Of a stretch of DNA of 64,000 bases, positions 8,718 through 17,639 are shown piece after piece (position 1 is the first letter of the stretch; every line of letters starts with the position of its first letter). Source of the stretch: Paenibacillus sp. FSL R5-0345 (GTDB lineage: Bacteria > Bacillota > Bacilli > Paenibacillales > Paenibacillaceae); assembly GCF_000758585.1 (NCBI RefSeq), contig NZ_CP009281.1, positions 3,906,001 to 3,970,000 on the forward strand, read 5' to 3'. Both the position numbers and the translations under genes were made by a program. The notes beneath the pieces are model-generated. The model was not told where the DNA came from. It made no database searches and was given only the letters and a program-made list of their open reading frames with translations.

Positions 8718-9836
8718 CTAGTTTATGTTTCCAATACTCGAGCTTATGGGCTTATCCAGCGGTTTCGGAGGTTTTCTTTGATTGATTCCAATCCCGATTC
8801 GACCGAATACAAAGGCTCCGCCAGGAATGCGATTTGCTAGGTTCATGATGATCGCTGAGCCAACCACGCACCCGATAAATTGTAACAGAACACTGAATAG
8901 ACCAAGATTTTGCAACCCGAATGAAGAAGGAAGCTTAACAAACAAAGCCAACAGCAACGGGTGAAGCAAATATATACCAAAGGAGTATCTACTGCTCCAC
9001 TCTAGCACGCGCGGCACCTTTTTCAATGAAGAAGCTACTGTAAAGAGTAGTAGAATCATACTCATAGCGAAAAGTAACATATCAATTCTCTTGGAGCTAT
9101 GCGCCGTAATCCAGCCTTGTCCGTTCACAAACAGCACAAGTGCCCCAGTTATAACCGGAAGCATGAAGACAGCTACTCGAAACTGTTTTAATTTTTCCCG
9201 GAACCAACTCTCATTTCGCCCCAAGTAATAAGCCACAGTAAAGTAGAATATCCACCCCGGAGAGAAAATCCAATACAATTTATCCCAAATATATTGAGCA
9301 GCTACCGTATCTGCGGGTTTGGTAAAATTGAAGAATCCTAAGTACACTACGTTTATAACGAATGAGGCAATCAGTATGGAGCGTGGAGTAAACTTTTTGG
9401 CATGCTTTTGAAATAAGAGGAACAAGGCGTAAAACTGAAAAATAATGAGGATAAAGTAGCCATGAAAATCACCAAGCAACAAATGACGCCAAAGGAAATA
9501 CCAAAAAGCTTGAAGAAGCGGAATCCCCTCACTGCTTGCCATATCCACTCCTTTTAACCCGGCGTACAAAGCCCCGAAAAAAAAGTAGGGAAGTAATATA
9601 TACTTGATTCGTTTCTCCCAAAATCTCGCGGGTATTCCCTCAGGGTAAGCAAAAGACAATACGAATTGAGAGATAAATACGAATACCGGTGTGCCAAACG
9701 TAAGCAACAGACCCACCGACTCCACCCAAGGTGTATTTCCATCATCATAGACACGATATAAAGCATGTAGTAGCGCAATACTCAAGCAGGCTATACTACG
9801 CAGAACAAACATTTCAGAATTCAATTTTCGTTCCAT
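8718..9836 (-). CDS. Acyltransferase family 3 membrane protein
   Basis: 372 residues with about ten hydrophobic membrane segments and the family's N-terminal pattern (LRSIACLSIALLHALYRV, containing the conserved His in the first helix). These integral membrane enzymes transfer acetyl or other acyl groups to exported sugars. ATG at 9836 is chosen over the TTG at 9854 because that TTG overlaps the ribosome site GAAAGGGG, which lies 8 nt before the ATG. It is the last gene of the polysaccharide cluster, so it probably O-acylates the surface polymer. Substrate is inferred from context only. Confidence 0.85.
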   Translation of the reverse strand: MERKLNSEMFVLRSIACLSIALLHALYRVYDDGNTPWVESVGLLLTFGTPVFVFISQFVLSFAYPEGIPARFWEKRIKYILLPYFFFGALYAGLKGVDMASSEGIPLLQAFWYFLWRHLLLGDFHGYFILIIFQFYALFLLFQKHAKKFTPRSILIASFVINVVYLGFFNFTKPADTVAAQYIWDKLYWIFSPGWIFYFTVAYYLGRNESWFREKLKQFRVAVFMLPVITGALVLFVNGQGWITAHSSKRIDMLLFAMSMILLLFTVASSLKKVPRVLEWSSRYSFGIYLLHPLLLALFVKLPSSFGLQNLGLFSVLLQFIGCVVGSAIIMNLANRIPGGAFVFGRIGIGINQRKPPKPLDKPISSSIGNIN

Positions 9837-9863
9837 GGGGATGACCCCTTTCAATATTTGCGT

Positions 9864-10808
9864 TTAATGGTCCACAGCACTGCCTACAGTCAATCGGGCT
9901 GCAATCGTCTTTTTGAGTCCTTGGTGAAGGTCATGGTTAGGAGACCAGGACATCAACTCATTTGCTTTCCTATTGTTCAAGTAGCTATGAAGAATATCTC
10001 CCGGCCGTGCCTGTTCATAAATCGTTTGGGATTCGCGACCTGTAATGCCGCCTATCATCTCCACAATCGTATTAATAGAGGTAGCCACTCCACAGCTAAT
10101 ATTTATGATTTGATTATCCACTCTGTCATTTGAACGAGCCGCATCTACAAACGCCTGTGCCACATCCTCAACAAAGACAAAATCTCTGGTTTGTTCCCCA
10201 TCCCCATAGATCACAAGCTCCTTGCCTTGCTTCATGCGATCCAGAAAAATTGAAACGACGCCCGCTTCCCCATGTGAGCTTTGCCGGGGTCCATAAACAT
10301 TCGCAAGACGGAGAATGGTATACTTCAGCCCATGCATGCTGGCAAACATTCGAATGTAGGACTCAGGGACACTTTTGGATACGCCATAGCAGGACTCAGG
10401 ATTTAAGGGATGGCTCTCATCAATGCTCAAATATTCAGGGTTACCATATACAGCAGCCGACGAAGCGTACACGATCTTTTCAACCTGATGGGCCTCACAC
10501 ACCCGCAGTACATTTAGTGTGCCAACAATATTCACATTCGCATCAAACAATGGATTGCGCTGTGATTCTCTTACGTCGATCTGTGCAGCCAGATGAATGA
10601 CCGCATCCGGTTTCTCTCGGCTAAAAACTTCACCCAATGTCTCATCTCGAATATCGTACGGATACAGAAGTGCAGAAGGGTTTCTATAGAACGAGCCGGA
10701 CGCACCCGATAAATTATCCACTATTACAGTTTCAACACCCTCACTTATGAGCCGATCAACAACATGTGACCCAATAAAACCAAGCCCCCCGGTTACTAAA
10801 ACCTTCAA
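9864..10808 (-). CDS. NAD-dependent epimerase/dehydratase (extended SDR, GalE-like)
   Basis: 314 residues. It has the Rossmann motif GGLGFIGS at 7-14, an acidic NAD-ribose site (VDNLSG), HLAAQIDVR, and the catalytic Y141-x3-K145 (SCYGVSKS) preceded by the Ser stretch YASSAAVYG. This is the pattern of UDP-hexose 4-epimerases and related nucleotide-sugar dehydratases. The start is TTG at 10808 with AAGGAG nine bases upstream. It probably makes a nucleotide sugar for the polysaccharide locus. The exact substrate cannot be read from the sequence. Confidence 0.9.
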   Translation of the reverse strand: MKVLVTGGLGFIGSHVVDRLISEGVETVIVDNLSGASGSFYRNPSALLYPYDIRDETLGEVFSREKPDAVIHLAAQIDVRESQRNPLFDANVNIVGTLNVLRVCEAHQVEKIVYASSAAVYGNPEYLSIDESHPLNPESCYGVSKSVPESYIRMFASMHGLKYTILRLANVYGPRQSSHGEAGVVSIFLDRMKQGKELVIYGDGEQTRDFVFVEDVAQAFVDAARSNDRVDNQIINISCGVATSINTIVEMIGGITGRESQTIYEQARPGDILHSYLNNRKANELMSWSPNHDLHQGLKKTIAARLTVGSAVDH

Positions 10809-10894
10809 ATAAAAAACTCCTTTCGCCCTGTAAGGTGCTCTTTGTACCGTGCATCAGTAGAAAAGTTCACATAAAATACTTAAGAAGAAACGAT

Positions 10895-10919
10895 GTTGTC
10901 ATCCAATATGGACGACAAC
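10895..10919. promoter_or_regulatory. Inverted repeat in a divergent promoter region
   Basis: Arms gttgtcatcca and tggacgacaac pair with one mismatch around a 3-nt centre. It lies between the divergent epimerase and pectate-lyase-fold genes, and could be an operator for either. Confidence 0.4.
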
Positions 10920-10998
10920 CGTTACTCGTAGAAATATAAGGATGTATATAACGAGGACTTTCTTATATTTCAAATCAAAAAATAAAGGAGTGAAGTAT

Positions 10999-12645
10999 AT
11001 GGCAACTGCACCTATTCCAGACAATTCTGTAACAACGTCCGTGATTGCGGACGGCGCGGTCACTTCTATTAAATTAGACCCTGAAACTAACGGTTATGTG
11101 AATGTTCGATCCTATGGCGCTACAGGGAATGGTACTAAAGATGACACCATCGCGATTCAAAATGCAATCAATGCCGGAAATGCCAAACGCAAGGTTGTTA
11201 TTTTCCCGCCTGGTGTATATAAAGTATCTTCAGGCCGCATGCGTAATCCTTCCAGCCTTGAATGGTGGTGTCTTCGTATACCAACCGGAACTAACCTAAG
11301 CTTTGAACCAGGATCTAAGCTGTCACTGGCTTCGAACCCTCCTTCAGATACTAGAGTACTTGTCATCCTAAACGCCTCTGATATCACGATAACAGGTGAT
11401 CTCGAAATTGATGGAAGTGCTTCGACTGTGAAAACAAACGTCAACGATCAGCTTCACGGCTTGTTCATTTCTTCTTCGCAAAATATATCCATCGAATCGG
11501 TATACTCCCATGATTGCTACGGTGACAATATTTTCATTGGAGGTACAGAAGCGATTCCATCCGTTAACGTGCAGATCGGGTATGCGCGCTGTGAAACGGC
11601 TGGACGCAAGAACTTCGTCATCCATTTTGTAGACCAACTTCATGTCAACAGTGCTGTCCTGAACAACAGTCGCGGCGGAGCACCTAGCTTCACTGGAGCC
11701 AACTCACTAGACTTGGAGCCCGATGAGTTCAAAGGTACTCGCAGCTTTTATCAACGCTTCGATTCCTTGACTACCACTGGTTTCGGTAATGATCTGTCAG
11801 CAGGACTTACAGATGAAATCGCTAGACTCTGGACCCTCGACATCGGTTCACTTGATATGCGTGTTAGTGGATCAGCGAGTCCTGCTATACTCTCTTATGG
11901 ACTGACGTTAAAAATCAGTAACTTATTTATTCGTTCTACCGATCATAAAGCTAGTTACGGTCTACAGACGATCTATTCACAATTTATTGATATCGCTAGT
12001 GCAAGCTTCGATGGCATCGGTGGTCCGGCGATCTTTGCTGCGTTTAATGCTGCTGGAGGTAAACCAAGATTGCATATCGGATCGTTAGGAGTGTACGGCT
12101 CAGGCTCCAGCTTAGCTAGCGGAGTCCGAATCGACGGAGGAGATCTTTATGTGGGGACTATGGATGCACAGGATCTAGTAGGGAGTTCTCTATACTTGTT
12201 CGCTACACAGTCAGACACCATGGTTACTGTTGACAATATGATCGTTCGTAACAGCGGGACCAATCAGGTAGTACTAGTCTCTTCTTATGGTTCGGCTAAG
12301 CCTTTCTTGCGTTTGAACAATGTAGCGGTATTTGATACCCGTTCTGTGAAGGTAAAACGCATTCTAGAATTTGAAACATTGGTTGCCATGCAAGGCACTT
12401 CCCTTGGCACCGTGTATAATCCGTATGCCATTACTGAATGGTTCTCTACCTATGGCAACTTCAAACGGGCAGTCCGACTCGTTGGTGGAACACTGCTTCC
12501 TGCAGTATTTATCGTGGAAGGTTCGCCAGAGGGAACGATAACCGCTCCGATTGGCAGTCTGGCTATGCGAACAGATGGTGTAGCTAAAGCTACTTTTTAT
12601 GTGAAGGAAAGCGGAACCGGTGCTAACGGTTGGGTTGCCAAGTGA
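10999..12645 (+). CDS. Pectate-lyase/GH28-fold parallel beta-helix protein
   Basis: 548 residues. After a short N-terminal segment comes the typical start of the Pectate_lyase_3/GH28-related fold: VNVRSYGATGNGTKDDTIAI followed by QNAINAG and VVIFPPGVYKVSSG. A long beta-helical region with repeated ISI/ITI strands follows (DITITGDLEIDGSA). No signal peptide is visible. ATG at 10999 is chosen because aaaggag is 9 nt upstream; the longer frame from 10942 lacks one. It is the only plus-strand gene in the polysaccharide locus and its stop is 4 nt from the convergent aminotransferase stop. Polymer lyase/hydrolase or tailspike-like binding are both possible. Confidence 0.82.
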   Translation: MATAPIPDNSVTTSVIADGAVTSIKLDPETNGYVNVRSYGATGNGTKDDTIAIQNAINAGNAKRKVVIFPPGVYKVSSGRMRNPSSLEWWCLRIPTGTNLSFEPGSKLSLASNPPSDTRVLVILNASDITITGDLEIDGSASTVKTNVNDQLHGLFISSSQNISIESVYSHDCYGDNIFIGGTEAIPSVNVQIGYARCETAGRKNFVIHFVDQLHVNSAVLNNSRGGAPSFTGANSLDLEPDEFKGTRSFYQRFDSLTTTGFGNDLSAGLTDEIARLWTLDIGSLDMRVSGSASPAILSYGLTLKISNLFIRSTDHKASYGLQTIYSQFIDIASASFDGIGGPAIFAAFNAAGGKPRLHIGSLGVYGSGSSLASGVRIDGGDLYVGTMDAQDLVGSSLYLFATQSDTMVTVDNMIVRNSGTNQVVLVSSYGSAKPFLRLNNVAVFDTRSVKVKRILEFETLVAMQGTSLGTVYNPYAITEWFSTYGNFKRAVRLVGGTLLPAVFIVEGSPEGTITAPIGSLAMRTDGVAKATFYVKESGTGANGWVAK

Positions 12646-12649
12646 ACAT

Positions 12650-13816
12650 TCAGCGGTTCTGAATGCATGACTCTATTGCATCCATTATACGAACCAGATC
12701 ATCATCCGATAAGGAGCTTCCAGAGGGTAGACATACACCTTTTGTGAACAATTGATCAGATACACTATGTCCCTCCATGTATGGATAATAGAAGGCATTC
12801 TCGAACAGCGGCTGCAAATGCAGTGGTTTCCATACAGGTCTAGCTTCTATATTGTTAAATTCCAGGCACTTTAAAAGTTGATTAGAGGAGAAGCCCGCGA
12901 TCTCTTCATCAATCGTTAGCGCACTTAACCAGCGTGTACTGCGACAATTAGGCGCTTCCGGCATAAAATGAAGACCTGGAACGGATCCCAATCGTTCTAA
13001 ATACACTTGAGAAATATATCTACGTCGTTCAACTCTTTCCTCTAGTAGCTCCAACTGACCGCGGCCTATTGCTGCCAACAGATTGCTGAGACGGTAGTTG
13101 TAACCCATTTCGGAATGCTGATAATGTGGTGCAGTGTCACGCGCTTGCGTAGACCAGAAACGAGCCTGTTCCAACGCTTCGGTATCATCCGATACAAGCA
13201 TACCTCCACCTGAGGTTGTAATGATTTTATTACCGTTAAAAGAATAAATTCCGAAGCGGCCCCAAGTACCGCTAGCCTTTCCATGATAAAAAGCACCTAG
13301 AGATTCAGCCGCATCTTCTATCAATGTAATACCATAACGATTCGCGATTTCTACAATCGGCTCCATGTCTGCGCTCTGCCCGTACAAATTGACAACAACG
13401 GCTGCTTTCGGCAGTAGCCCTCTGTCATTCAAATCCTGGCAGGCCCGTTGAAAGGCTAGTGGACACATATTCCATGTCTCCGGCTCTGAGTCTACGAATA
13501 CAGGTGTAGCCCCCAAATATAGAATAGGATTGGCACTAGCTACGAACGTGAGCGTCGAACAAATCACGTAATCTCCTTGAGAAACGCCGGCAAGACGCAG
13601 TGCAAGATGAATTGCCGCTGTTCCAGAGCTTAATGCAAGTGCACCCTTTGAACCTGTATAGTAGGCCATCTCCCGTTCGAAAGCATCGACTTGTGGTCCT
13701 ATGGGAGCGATCCAGCCAGAGTGAATGGCATCCTCCAAATAAGCCTGTTCACGTCCACTCACATGCGGTGGAGATAACAAGATTCGTGGTAGAATGCTTG
13801 GTTGACGAATACTCAT
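12650..13816 (-). CDS. DegT/DnrJ/EryC1 family sugar aminotransferase (PglE-like)
   Basis: 388 residues, the normal length for PLP-dependent nucleotide-sugar aminotransferases. The PLP-binding Lys is K197 in YSFNGNKIITTSGGG; SSGTAAIHLALR (63-74) and LIEDAAESLGA (165-175) form the cofactor pocket. QARDTAPHYQHSEMGYNYRL resembles the PglE subgroup that aminates UDP-4-keto-6-deoxy-GlcNAc. With the long dehydratase at 17640-19553 and a GNAT protein nearby this fits a bacillosamine-like pathway. AAAGGAG precedes the ATG. Confidence 0.92.
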   Translation of the reverse strand: MSIRQPSILPRILLSPPHVSGREQAYLEDAIHSGWIAPIGPQVDAFEREMAYYTGSKGALALSSGTAAIHLALRLAGVSQGDYVICSTLTFVASANPILYLGATPVFVDSEPETWNMCPLAFQRACQDLNDRGLLPKAAVVVNLYGQSADMEPIVEIANRYGITLIEDAAESLGAFYHGKASGTWGRFGIYSFNGNKIITTSGGGMLVSDDTEALEQARFWSTQARDTAPHYQHSEMGYNYRLSNLLAAIGRGQLELLEERVERRRYISQVYLERLGSVPGLHFMPEAPNCRSTRWLSALTIDEEIAGFSSNQLLKCLEFNNIEARPVWKPLHLQPLFENAFYYPYMEGHSVSDQLFTKGVCLPSGSSLSDDDLVRIMDAIESCIQNR

Positions 13817-13875
13817 GCCTTGCTCCTTTCTCCATTTGGATGCTTTAATCCAAATGGATTACATATCTTATTGAC

Positions 13876-14982
13876 TTACTTCAGAGCATGGTCCATGATA
13901 TTTTGATTCAAAAAAGAGGGATGCCGGTAGAGTGGAAAGTAATTCCCCGCCCCCCCGGTGTCATAGAGCGACATTATTCGTTCATACACCTCGGGGAAAA
14001 ATATTCGCTTACCTAGGTAATAGTCCAGTGGTTCTAGTTGAGTCGCAAATTTTTGTTTGAACTGAAATAGTTCGTCGTTACCTGTATATCCTCCACCGAG
14101 ATGGAATTTTTCGTATCCATTCTCCATCCCCCACACCGCTGCTGAGTGGATGAGAAGTTTGGTGGGTGACCACTGCAGATAAGCTCGATCCCAACCACAT
14201 AAGTGATAATGCATCCAGGGCCGATCAAGGAGCACAATACTTGCGGCTACCGCCTTGTCCCCATCCATCGCCTCGAACAGCGCTACCCGTCCCTCTGGCA
14301 AAAGGCTTGTATCTTCTATAAATTTTTGAGGAAAATAATAAAAGGGATCCGCTTGTAAATCATCTAACGTGCCGTAATATAATTCGGTGAAAGGCTCAAT
14401 CCGATCCTTAAGCTCCGACTTTCGAATGGTAAATGGCGCTGACTTTAGTTTACGAATATTTCTTTTATGATTGCCGCCATAGTTCTGAATTAGTGCTGAC
14501 TCTGAGCCAACGGTCAAATCTATATATGCTGTATTCCGATTCAACTCCGCAATAAGCCCGTTTTGGGCTTCGGTAGCATTGCCTATGAAAGGATGAAATC
14601 TTACGAACTCGGTCATAATTCTTTTCTCTCTGCAATAATCTGTGAACGTTTCACTGAATTGTCGATAGAGCTCCGATCGTTCCGCTCCTCTAGGCACATT
14701 AGATATCGGTCCCCCGTATCCATAAGGTGTGCTGATGTCGTACCATTCCCCTTCAAGTCCCAGTTGGATGAGTGCTGGAAGATGACTAATGGAACGTAGT
14801 AAATAAGGATAAATGATGAGCTTCTCACCCTGCTTAAAAACAAACAACTCTGCCTGTTGAAAATCATCCTCGAACATTCGAAAAAACTCTGCTGAGAAAT
14901 AGATATCCTTCTTATCCATCTGAATCAAATAAGCATCCCATTCTTCAGAAAGCGAGCTGTTAAGTATAATGAAATTACTCAT
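13876..14982 (-). CDS. FemAB-like GNAT-fold acyl/aminoacyltransferase
   Basis: 368 residues with the pattern of the BioF2-like acetyltransferase / FemAB-type family: YGYGGPIS, NGGYGGN-like acceptor-loop counterpart NYGGNHKRNIRKL, DKAVAASIVLLDRPWMHYHL and KFHLGGGYTGND near the C-terminus. Such proteins occur in exopolysaccharide clusters, where they add acyl or aminoacyl groups to amino sugars. AGGAGGTG precedes the ATG. Between the aminotransferase and the other GNAT protein, it probably modifies an amino group of the repeat unit. Donor unknown. Confidence 0.8.
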   Translation of the reverse strand: MSNFIILNSSLSEEWDAYLIQMDKKDIYFSAEFFRMFEDDFQQAELFVFKQGEKLIIYPYLLRSISHLPALIQLGLEGEWYDISTPYGYGGPISNVPRGAERSELYRQFSETFTDYCREKRIMTEFVRFHPFIGNATEAQNGLIAELNRNTAYIDLTVGSESALIQNYGGNHKRNIRKLKSAPFTIRKSELKDRIEPFTELYYGTLDDLQADPFYYFPQKFIEDTSLLPEGRVALFEAMDGDKAVAASIVLLDRPWMHYHLCGWDRAYLQWSPTKLLIHSAAVWGMENGYEKFHLGGGYTGNDELFQFKQKFATQLEPLDYYLGKRIFFPEVYERIMSLYDTGGAGNYFPLYRHPSFLNQNIMDHALK

Positions 14983-15060
14983 ACGTCACCTCCTAAAAGT
15001 TAAGTTAGCGTATCCTTCCTTGAGGTACTTCGAAAAAACTTACTTCGGAAGCGTTCGCTG

Positions 15061-15870
15061 CTAATCCAATATTTTGATCATACGTATGCTTTCAGTGCTT
15101 AAGCTTAGCGCAGGATCTCTCTCACGTAGGAATGCATCGGATGAGAGCAATAACAACTTTCTCTCACGATCTAGGTCGAGTAACACATCGGTTAGTGATT
15201 CCCCGCCGTCCCACTCTCCACTTTGCAGTTGGATGCGAAAATACCGCTCGCCGAGCCGCCCCACAACTGAAGTCTTCTGTTTCGTTCTAATCCTAAAAGA
15301 AGAGAATCCGTATTTTAGATGATGCGCCTCTGCCATCGGGTAATCATCAATGATGTACGCCACTTCCTCATCATCTATATGTGATCCAGCAGCAATAAAA
15401 TCTGCACTACCCACGAATGAACGATCCAAATCCCTCACATACCAATAAGTACGTCCTTCTTCAACAAAACCCAGACGAAGATACCAAGCATGAGCCTGTT
15501 CATTCCATGAGAACACATCCAGCACCAACTTCTTAATGTCATCCCTTTTTGCTAATTTCTCTCCGTATGCCATGAGCATGCCGCCAATACCATCCTTACG
15601 ATAAGGCGCATCCACATTTAAATTATTCAGAACCAACATTTGTTCCATTCTTCGCCATTCAGCGAATCCAATGAGCGCTTCTCCAATATAAGCTCCAATC
15701 AATAATGTGGCTGAATGTCCTCCACACTTACAAGCTGCTTGTAGATATGCCGGATAACCAGCACAAGCAAATATCGTTTGATTGTAAACATGCTCCGGTA
15801 AGTTGCTCTTTAAGAGCCGGCATGCATGATGTATATCGTCTTCATGCAGCGGTCTAAACTGCACATTCAT
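15061..15870 (-). CDS. GNAT family N-acetyltransferase with extra C-terminal domain
   Basis: 269 residues. Residues 1-150 form a GNAT fold with the acetyl-CoA loop region LNNLNVDAPYRKDGIGGMLM and the C-terminal motif NEQAHAWYLRLGFVEEGR. A further 110 or so residues do not match anything I recognise. Its start overlaps the stop of the sugar-transferase gene upstream by 4 nt (ATGA), so translation is coupled. In this setting it may acetylate the 4-amino sugar, substituting for the left-handed-helix PglD enzyme. That role is inference. Confidence 0.85.
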   Translation of the reverse strand: MNVQFRPLHEDDIHHACRLLKSNLPEHVYNQTIFACAGYPAYLQAACKCGGHSATLLIGAYIGEALIGFAEWRRMEQMLVLNNLNVDAPYRKDGIGGMLMAYGEKLAKRDDIKKLVLDVFSWNEQAHAWYLRLGFVEEGRTYWYVRDLDRSFVGSADFIAAGSHIDDEEVAYIIDDYPMAEAHHLKYGFSSFRIRTKQKTSVVGRLGERYFRIQLQSGEWDGGESLTDVLLDLDRERKLLLLSSDAFLRERDPALSLSTESIRMIKILD

Positions 15871-16493
15871 GCCTGGCCCTCCTTTTTATTCAGCCTATAC
15901 TCATCCAGAGGAAGGCTATGCCGACCTGGATTGGCTACAACATCATCTTGGCGAATCACCTTCAAGACGGTCTTACATAATATCAGCGCATCCAGTCTGA
16001 AGCTTAAATTCTCGACATAAGTGACATCATACGAAAGTCGATCTTTCCATGACGAAGTATTGCGTCCTGACACCTGTGCTAATCCCGTAATTCCCGGTCT
16101 TACTGAGAAACGCAGCCTCTCCTGTTCGGAGTAGTAAGGGCTGTACCGCATGAGCAAAGGTCTTGGACCAATCAGGCTCATTTCTCCCTTAACAACATTC
16201 ACCAATTGCGGTAATTCATCCAGACTTAGCTTCCGGATGATTCCGCCAAACTTGATGTATCGTCGCTCATCAGGTAACGGTTGACCCTGCGTGTCATACA
16301 GTTCAGCCATGGTCCGGAATTTGTAGATGAAGAAGGGTTTCTCTCCCAGTCCAGGTCGCTGCTGCTTGAATAAGATTGGGCTTCCAAGCTTTATTCGAAT
16401 CAACACCGCCACCACAGCCATGACTGGACTAAATATACATAACATAACGATCGCTCCCACAAGATCGAAGCCTCGTTTCATATGGCGATACAT
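15867..16493 (-). CDS. PglC-like bacterial sugar transferase (undecaprenyl phosphosugar transferase)
   Basis: 208 residues, the short monotopic form. It has KRGFDLVGAIVMLCIFSPVM (re-entrant membrane helix), FKQQRPGLGEKPFFIYKFRT, LSLDELPQLVNVVKGEMSLI (with the catalytic Asp-Glu pair LDELPQ) and GPRPLLMRYSPYY. It transfers a phosphosugar from UDP-sugar to undecaprenyl phosphate, the first step of lipid-linked repeat-unit assembly at the inner membrane face. GGGAGGAG precedes the ATG. Size and neighbours favour PglC-type substrates (UDP-N,N'-diacetylbacillosamine-like). Confidence 0.93.
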   Translation of the reverse strand: MYRHMKRGFDLVGAIVMLCIFSPVMAVVAVLIRIKLGSPILFKQQRPGLGEKPFFIYKFRTMAELYDTQGQPLPDERRYIKFGGIIRKLSLDELPQLVNVVKGEMSLIGPRPLLMRYSPYYSEQERLRFSVRPGITGLAQVSGRNTSSWKDRLSYDVTYVENLSFRLDALILCKTVLKVIRQDDVVANPGRHSLPLDEYRLNKKEGQA

Positions 16494-16517
16494 GTTAGTA
16501 CTCCTCCCGCCTTTCTC

Positions 16518-17636
16518 TTAATCCGTAAAAAGACGTTCCTTAAGTGAATTCACCTGTTTTAAATCAGCACTCCAGTAGTACACCTTGGTTCCAACTAGCG
16601 GATCAGGACCAAAACTGTTGTTACCTGGTATCTGCTCGTATTGAAAGTCATCGGAAGTTATCCCCTTGAATAACCAAGCTAAGCTGAGCAAATCACTGTC
16701 GCTAAAGCTTGTATCGATAATGTCTTTCTTTTCATGGAGTAGTAATCCCGCCAGATCCGGAAGATGCTCAGGACTGAGTAGCTTATTGGCCACAGCTCTA
16801 ACGATATTGAATTGCTCTTCTTGACGACTAAAGTCACCGTTCGGAGTAGAATACCGCTCCCTTGCAAGATAGAGTGCATGAACGCCATCTAGATGCTGTT
16901 CACCTTTTTTGATGGTAATCTCTGGCGTTATGGTCACGTCCTGATCGATCACCATATCAATCCCACCGATCGAATCGATGAAATCACGAACACCTGAGAA
17001 GTTCGTCTTGATGTAATGATGAATGGGGATATTCATAAAGTCGCTCACCGCTTGAATAAGCGTCAGTGTTCCTTGCTCATTCCCACCTTTGGATTCCCCA
17101 ACAATATGAGCGTGGTTAATTTTGGTATATCCGACATTTTGTACATAAACCCTTGTATCACGCGGCACAGAGACGATGTTCACCTTCCGCTGTTCCGGCA
17201 TCACATGTACAACCATGATGGTATCTGCACGCGAAATCTCCCCGCCCCACGTATCAGTTCCAATGAGTACAACATTGAAGGATGAAGTTTTTTTATCGGA
17301 TGCAGATGTTGTCGCTGTTGGTTCAGATGATGGAGGTACCGTAATCTCCGTATTTACTGGGCTTTTCGAAGTCTCTTCCGACTGCGTTTTCCCCACAGGA
17401 ACCACAGAAATTTTAGAGCTAGGTATCGTCAATGGATTAAGGACCGCCTTTTGAAAACGCTGTTCAGGATTTAACACCCCTCTAATCCAAATCCCACCAA
17501 CGACAATCACAATTAGAAAACCAATCAGGGCGAATCTTCCAATTCGCCTCATGACTATTTGCTTTCTTGTGAATTTCCTGTCGCTCTTGCCACGCAAATG
17601 CAATCTCTTTTTCCAACTTCTCATAAACGACTTCAT
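16518..17636 (-). CDS. LytR-CpsA-Psr (LCP) family wall-polymer ligase
   Basis: 372 residues: basic N-terminal cytoplasmic stretch, one membrane segment at about 34-52 (IGRFALIGFLIVIVVGGIWI), a Ser/Thr-rich linker, then the LCP catalytic domain with GTDTWGGEISRADTIMVVHV, VSVPRDTRVYV, the Arg/Asp pyrophosphate-contact residues, and YLARERYSTPNGDFSRQEEQ. LCP enzymes join undecaprenyl-linked polymers to peptidoglycan outside the membrane. The start follows the dehydratase stop almost directly, with GGGG in the preceding coding end as ribosome site. It suggests that the polymer is wall-attached. Confidence 0.92.
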   Translation of the reverse strand: MKSFMRSWKKRLHLRGKSDRKFTRKQIVMRRIGRFALIGFLIVIVVGGIWIRGVLNPEQRFQKAVLNPLTIPSSKISVVPVGKTQSEETSKSPVNTEITVPPSSEPTATTSASDKKTSSFNVVLIGTDTWGGEISRADTIMVVHVMPEQRKVNIVSVPRDTRVYVQNVGYTKINHAHIVGESKGGNEQGTLTLIQAVSDFMNIPIHHYIKTNFSGVRDFIDSIGGIDMVIDQDVTITPEITIKKGEQHLDGVHALYLARERYSTPNGDFSRQEEQFNIVRAVANKLLSPEHLPDLAGLLLHEKKDIIDTSFSDSDLLSLAWLFKGITSDDFQYEQIPGNNSFGPDPLVGTKVYYWSADLKQVNSLKERLFTD

Positions 17637-17639
17637 CGC

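Noticed and set aside
10130..10600. 156-codon plus-strand open frame inside the epimerase gene
   Set aside because: Antisense to an intact SDR gene, His/Pro-rich low-complexity product, no ribosome site.
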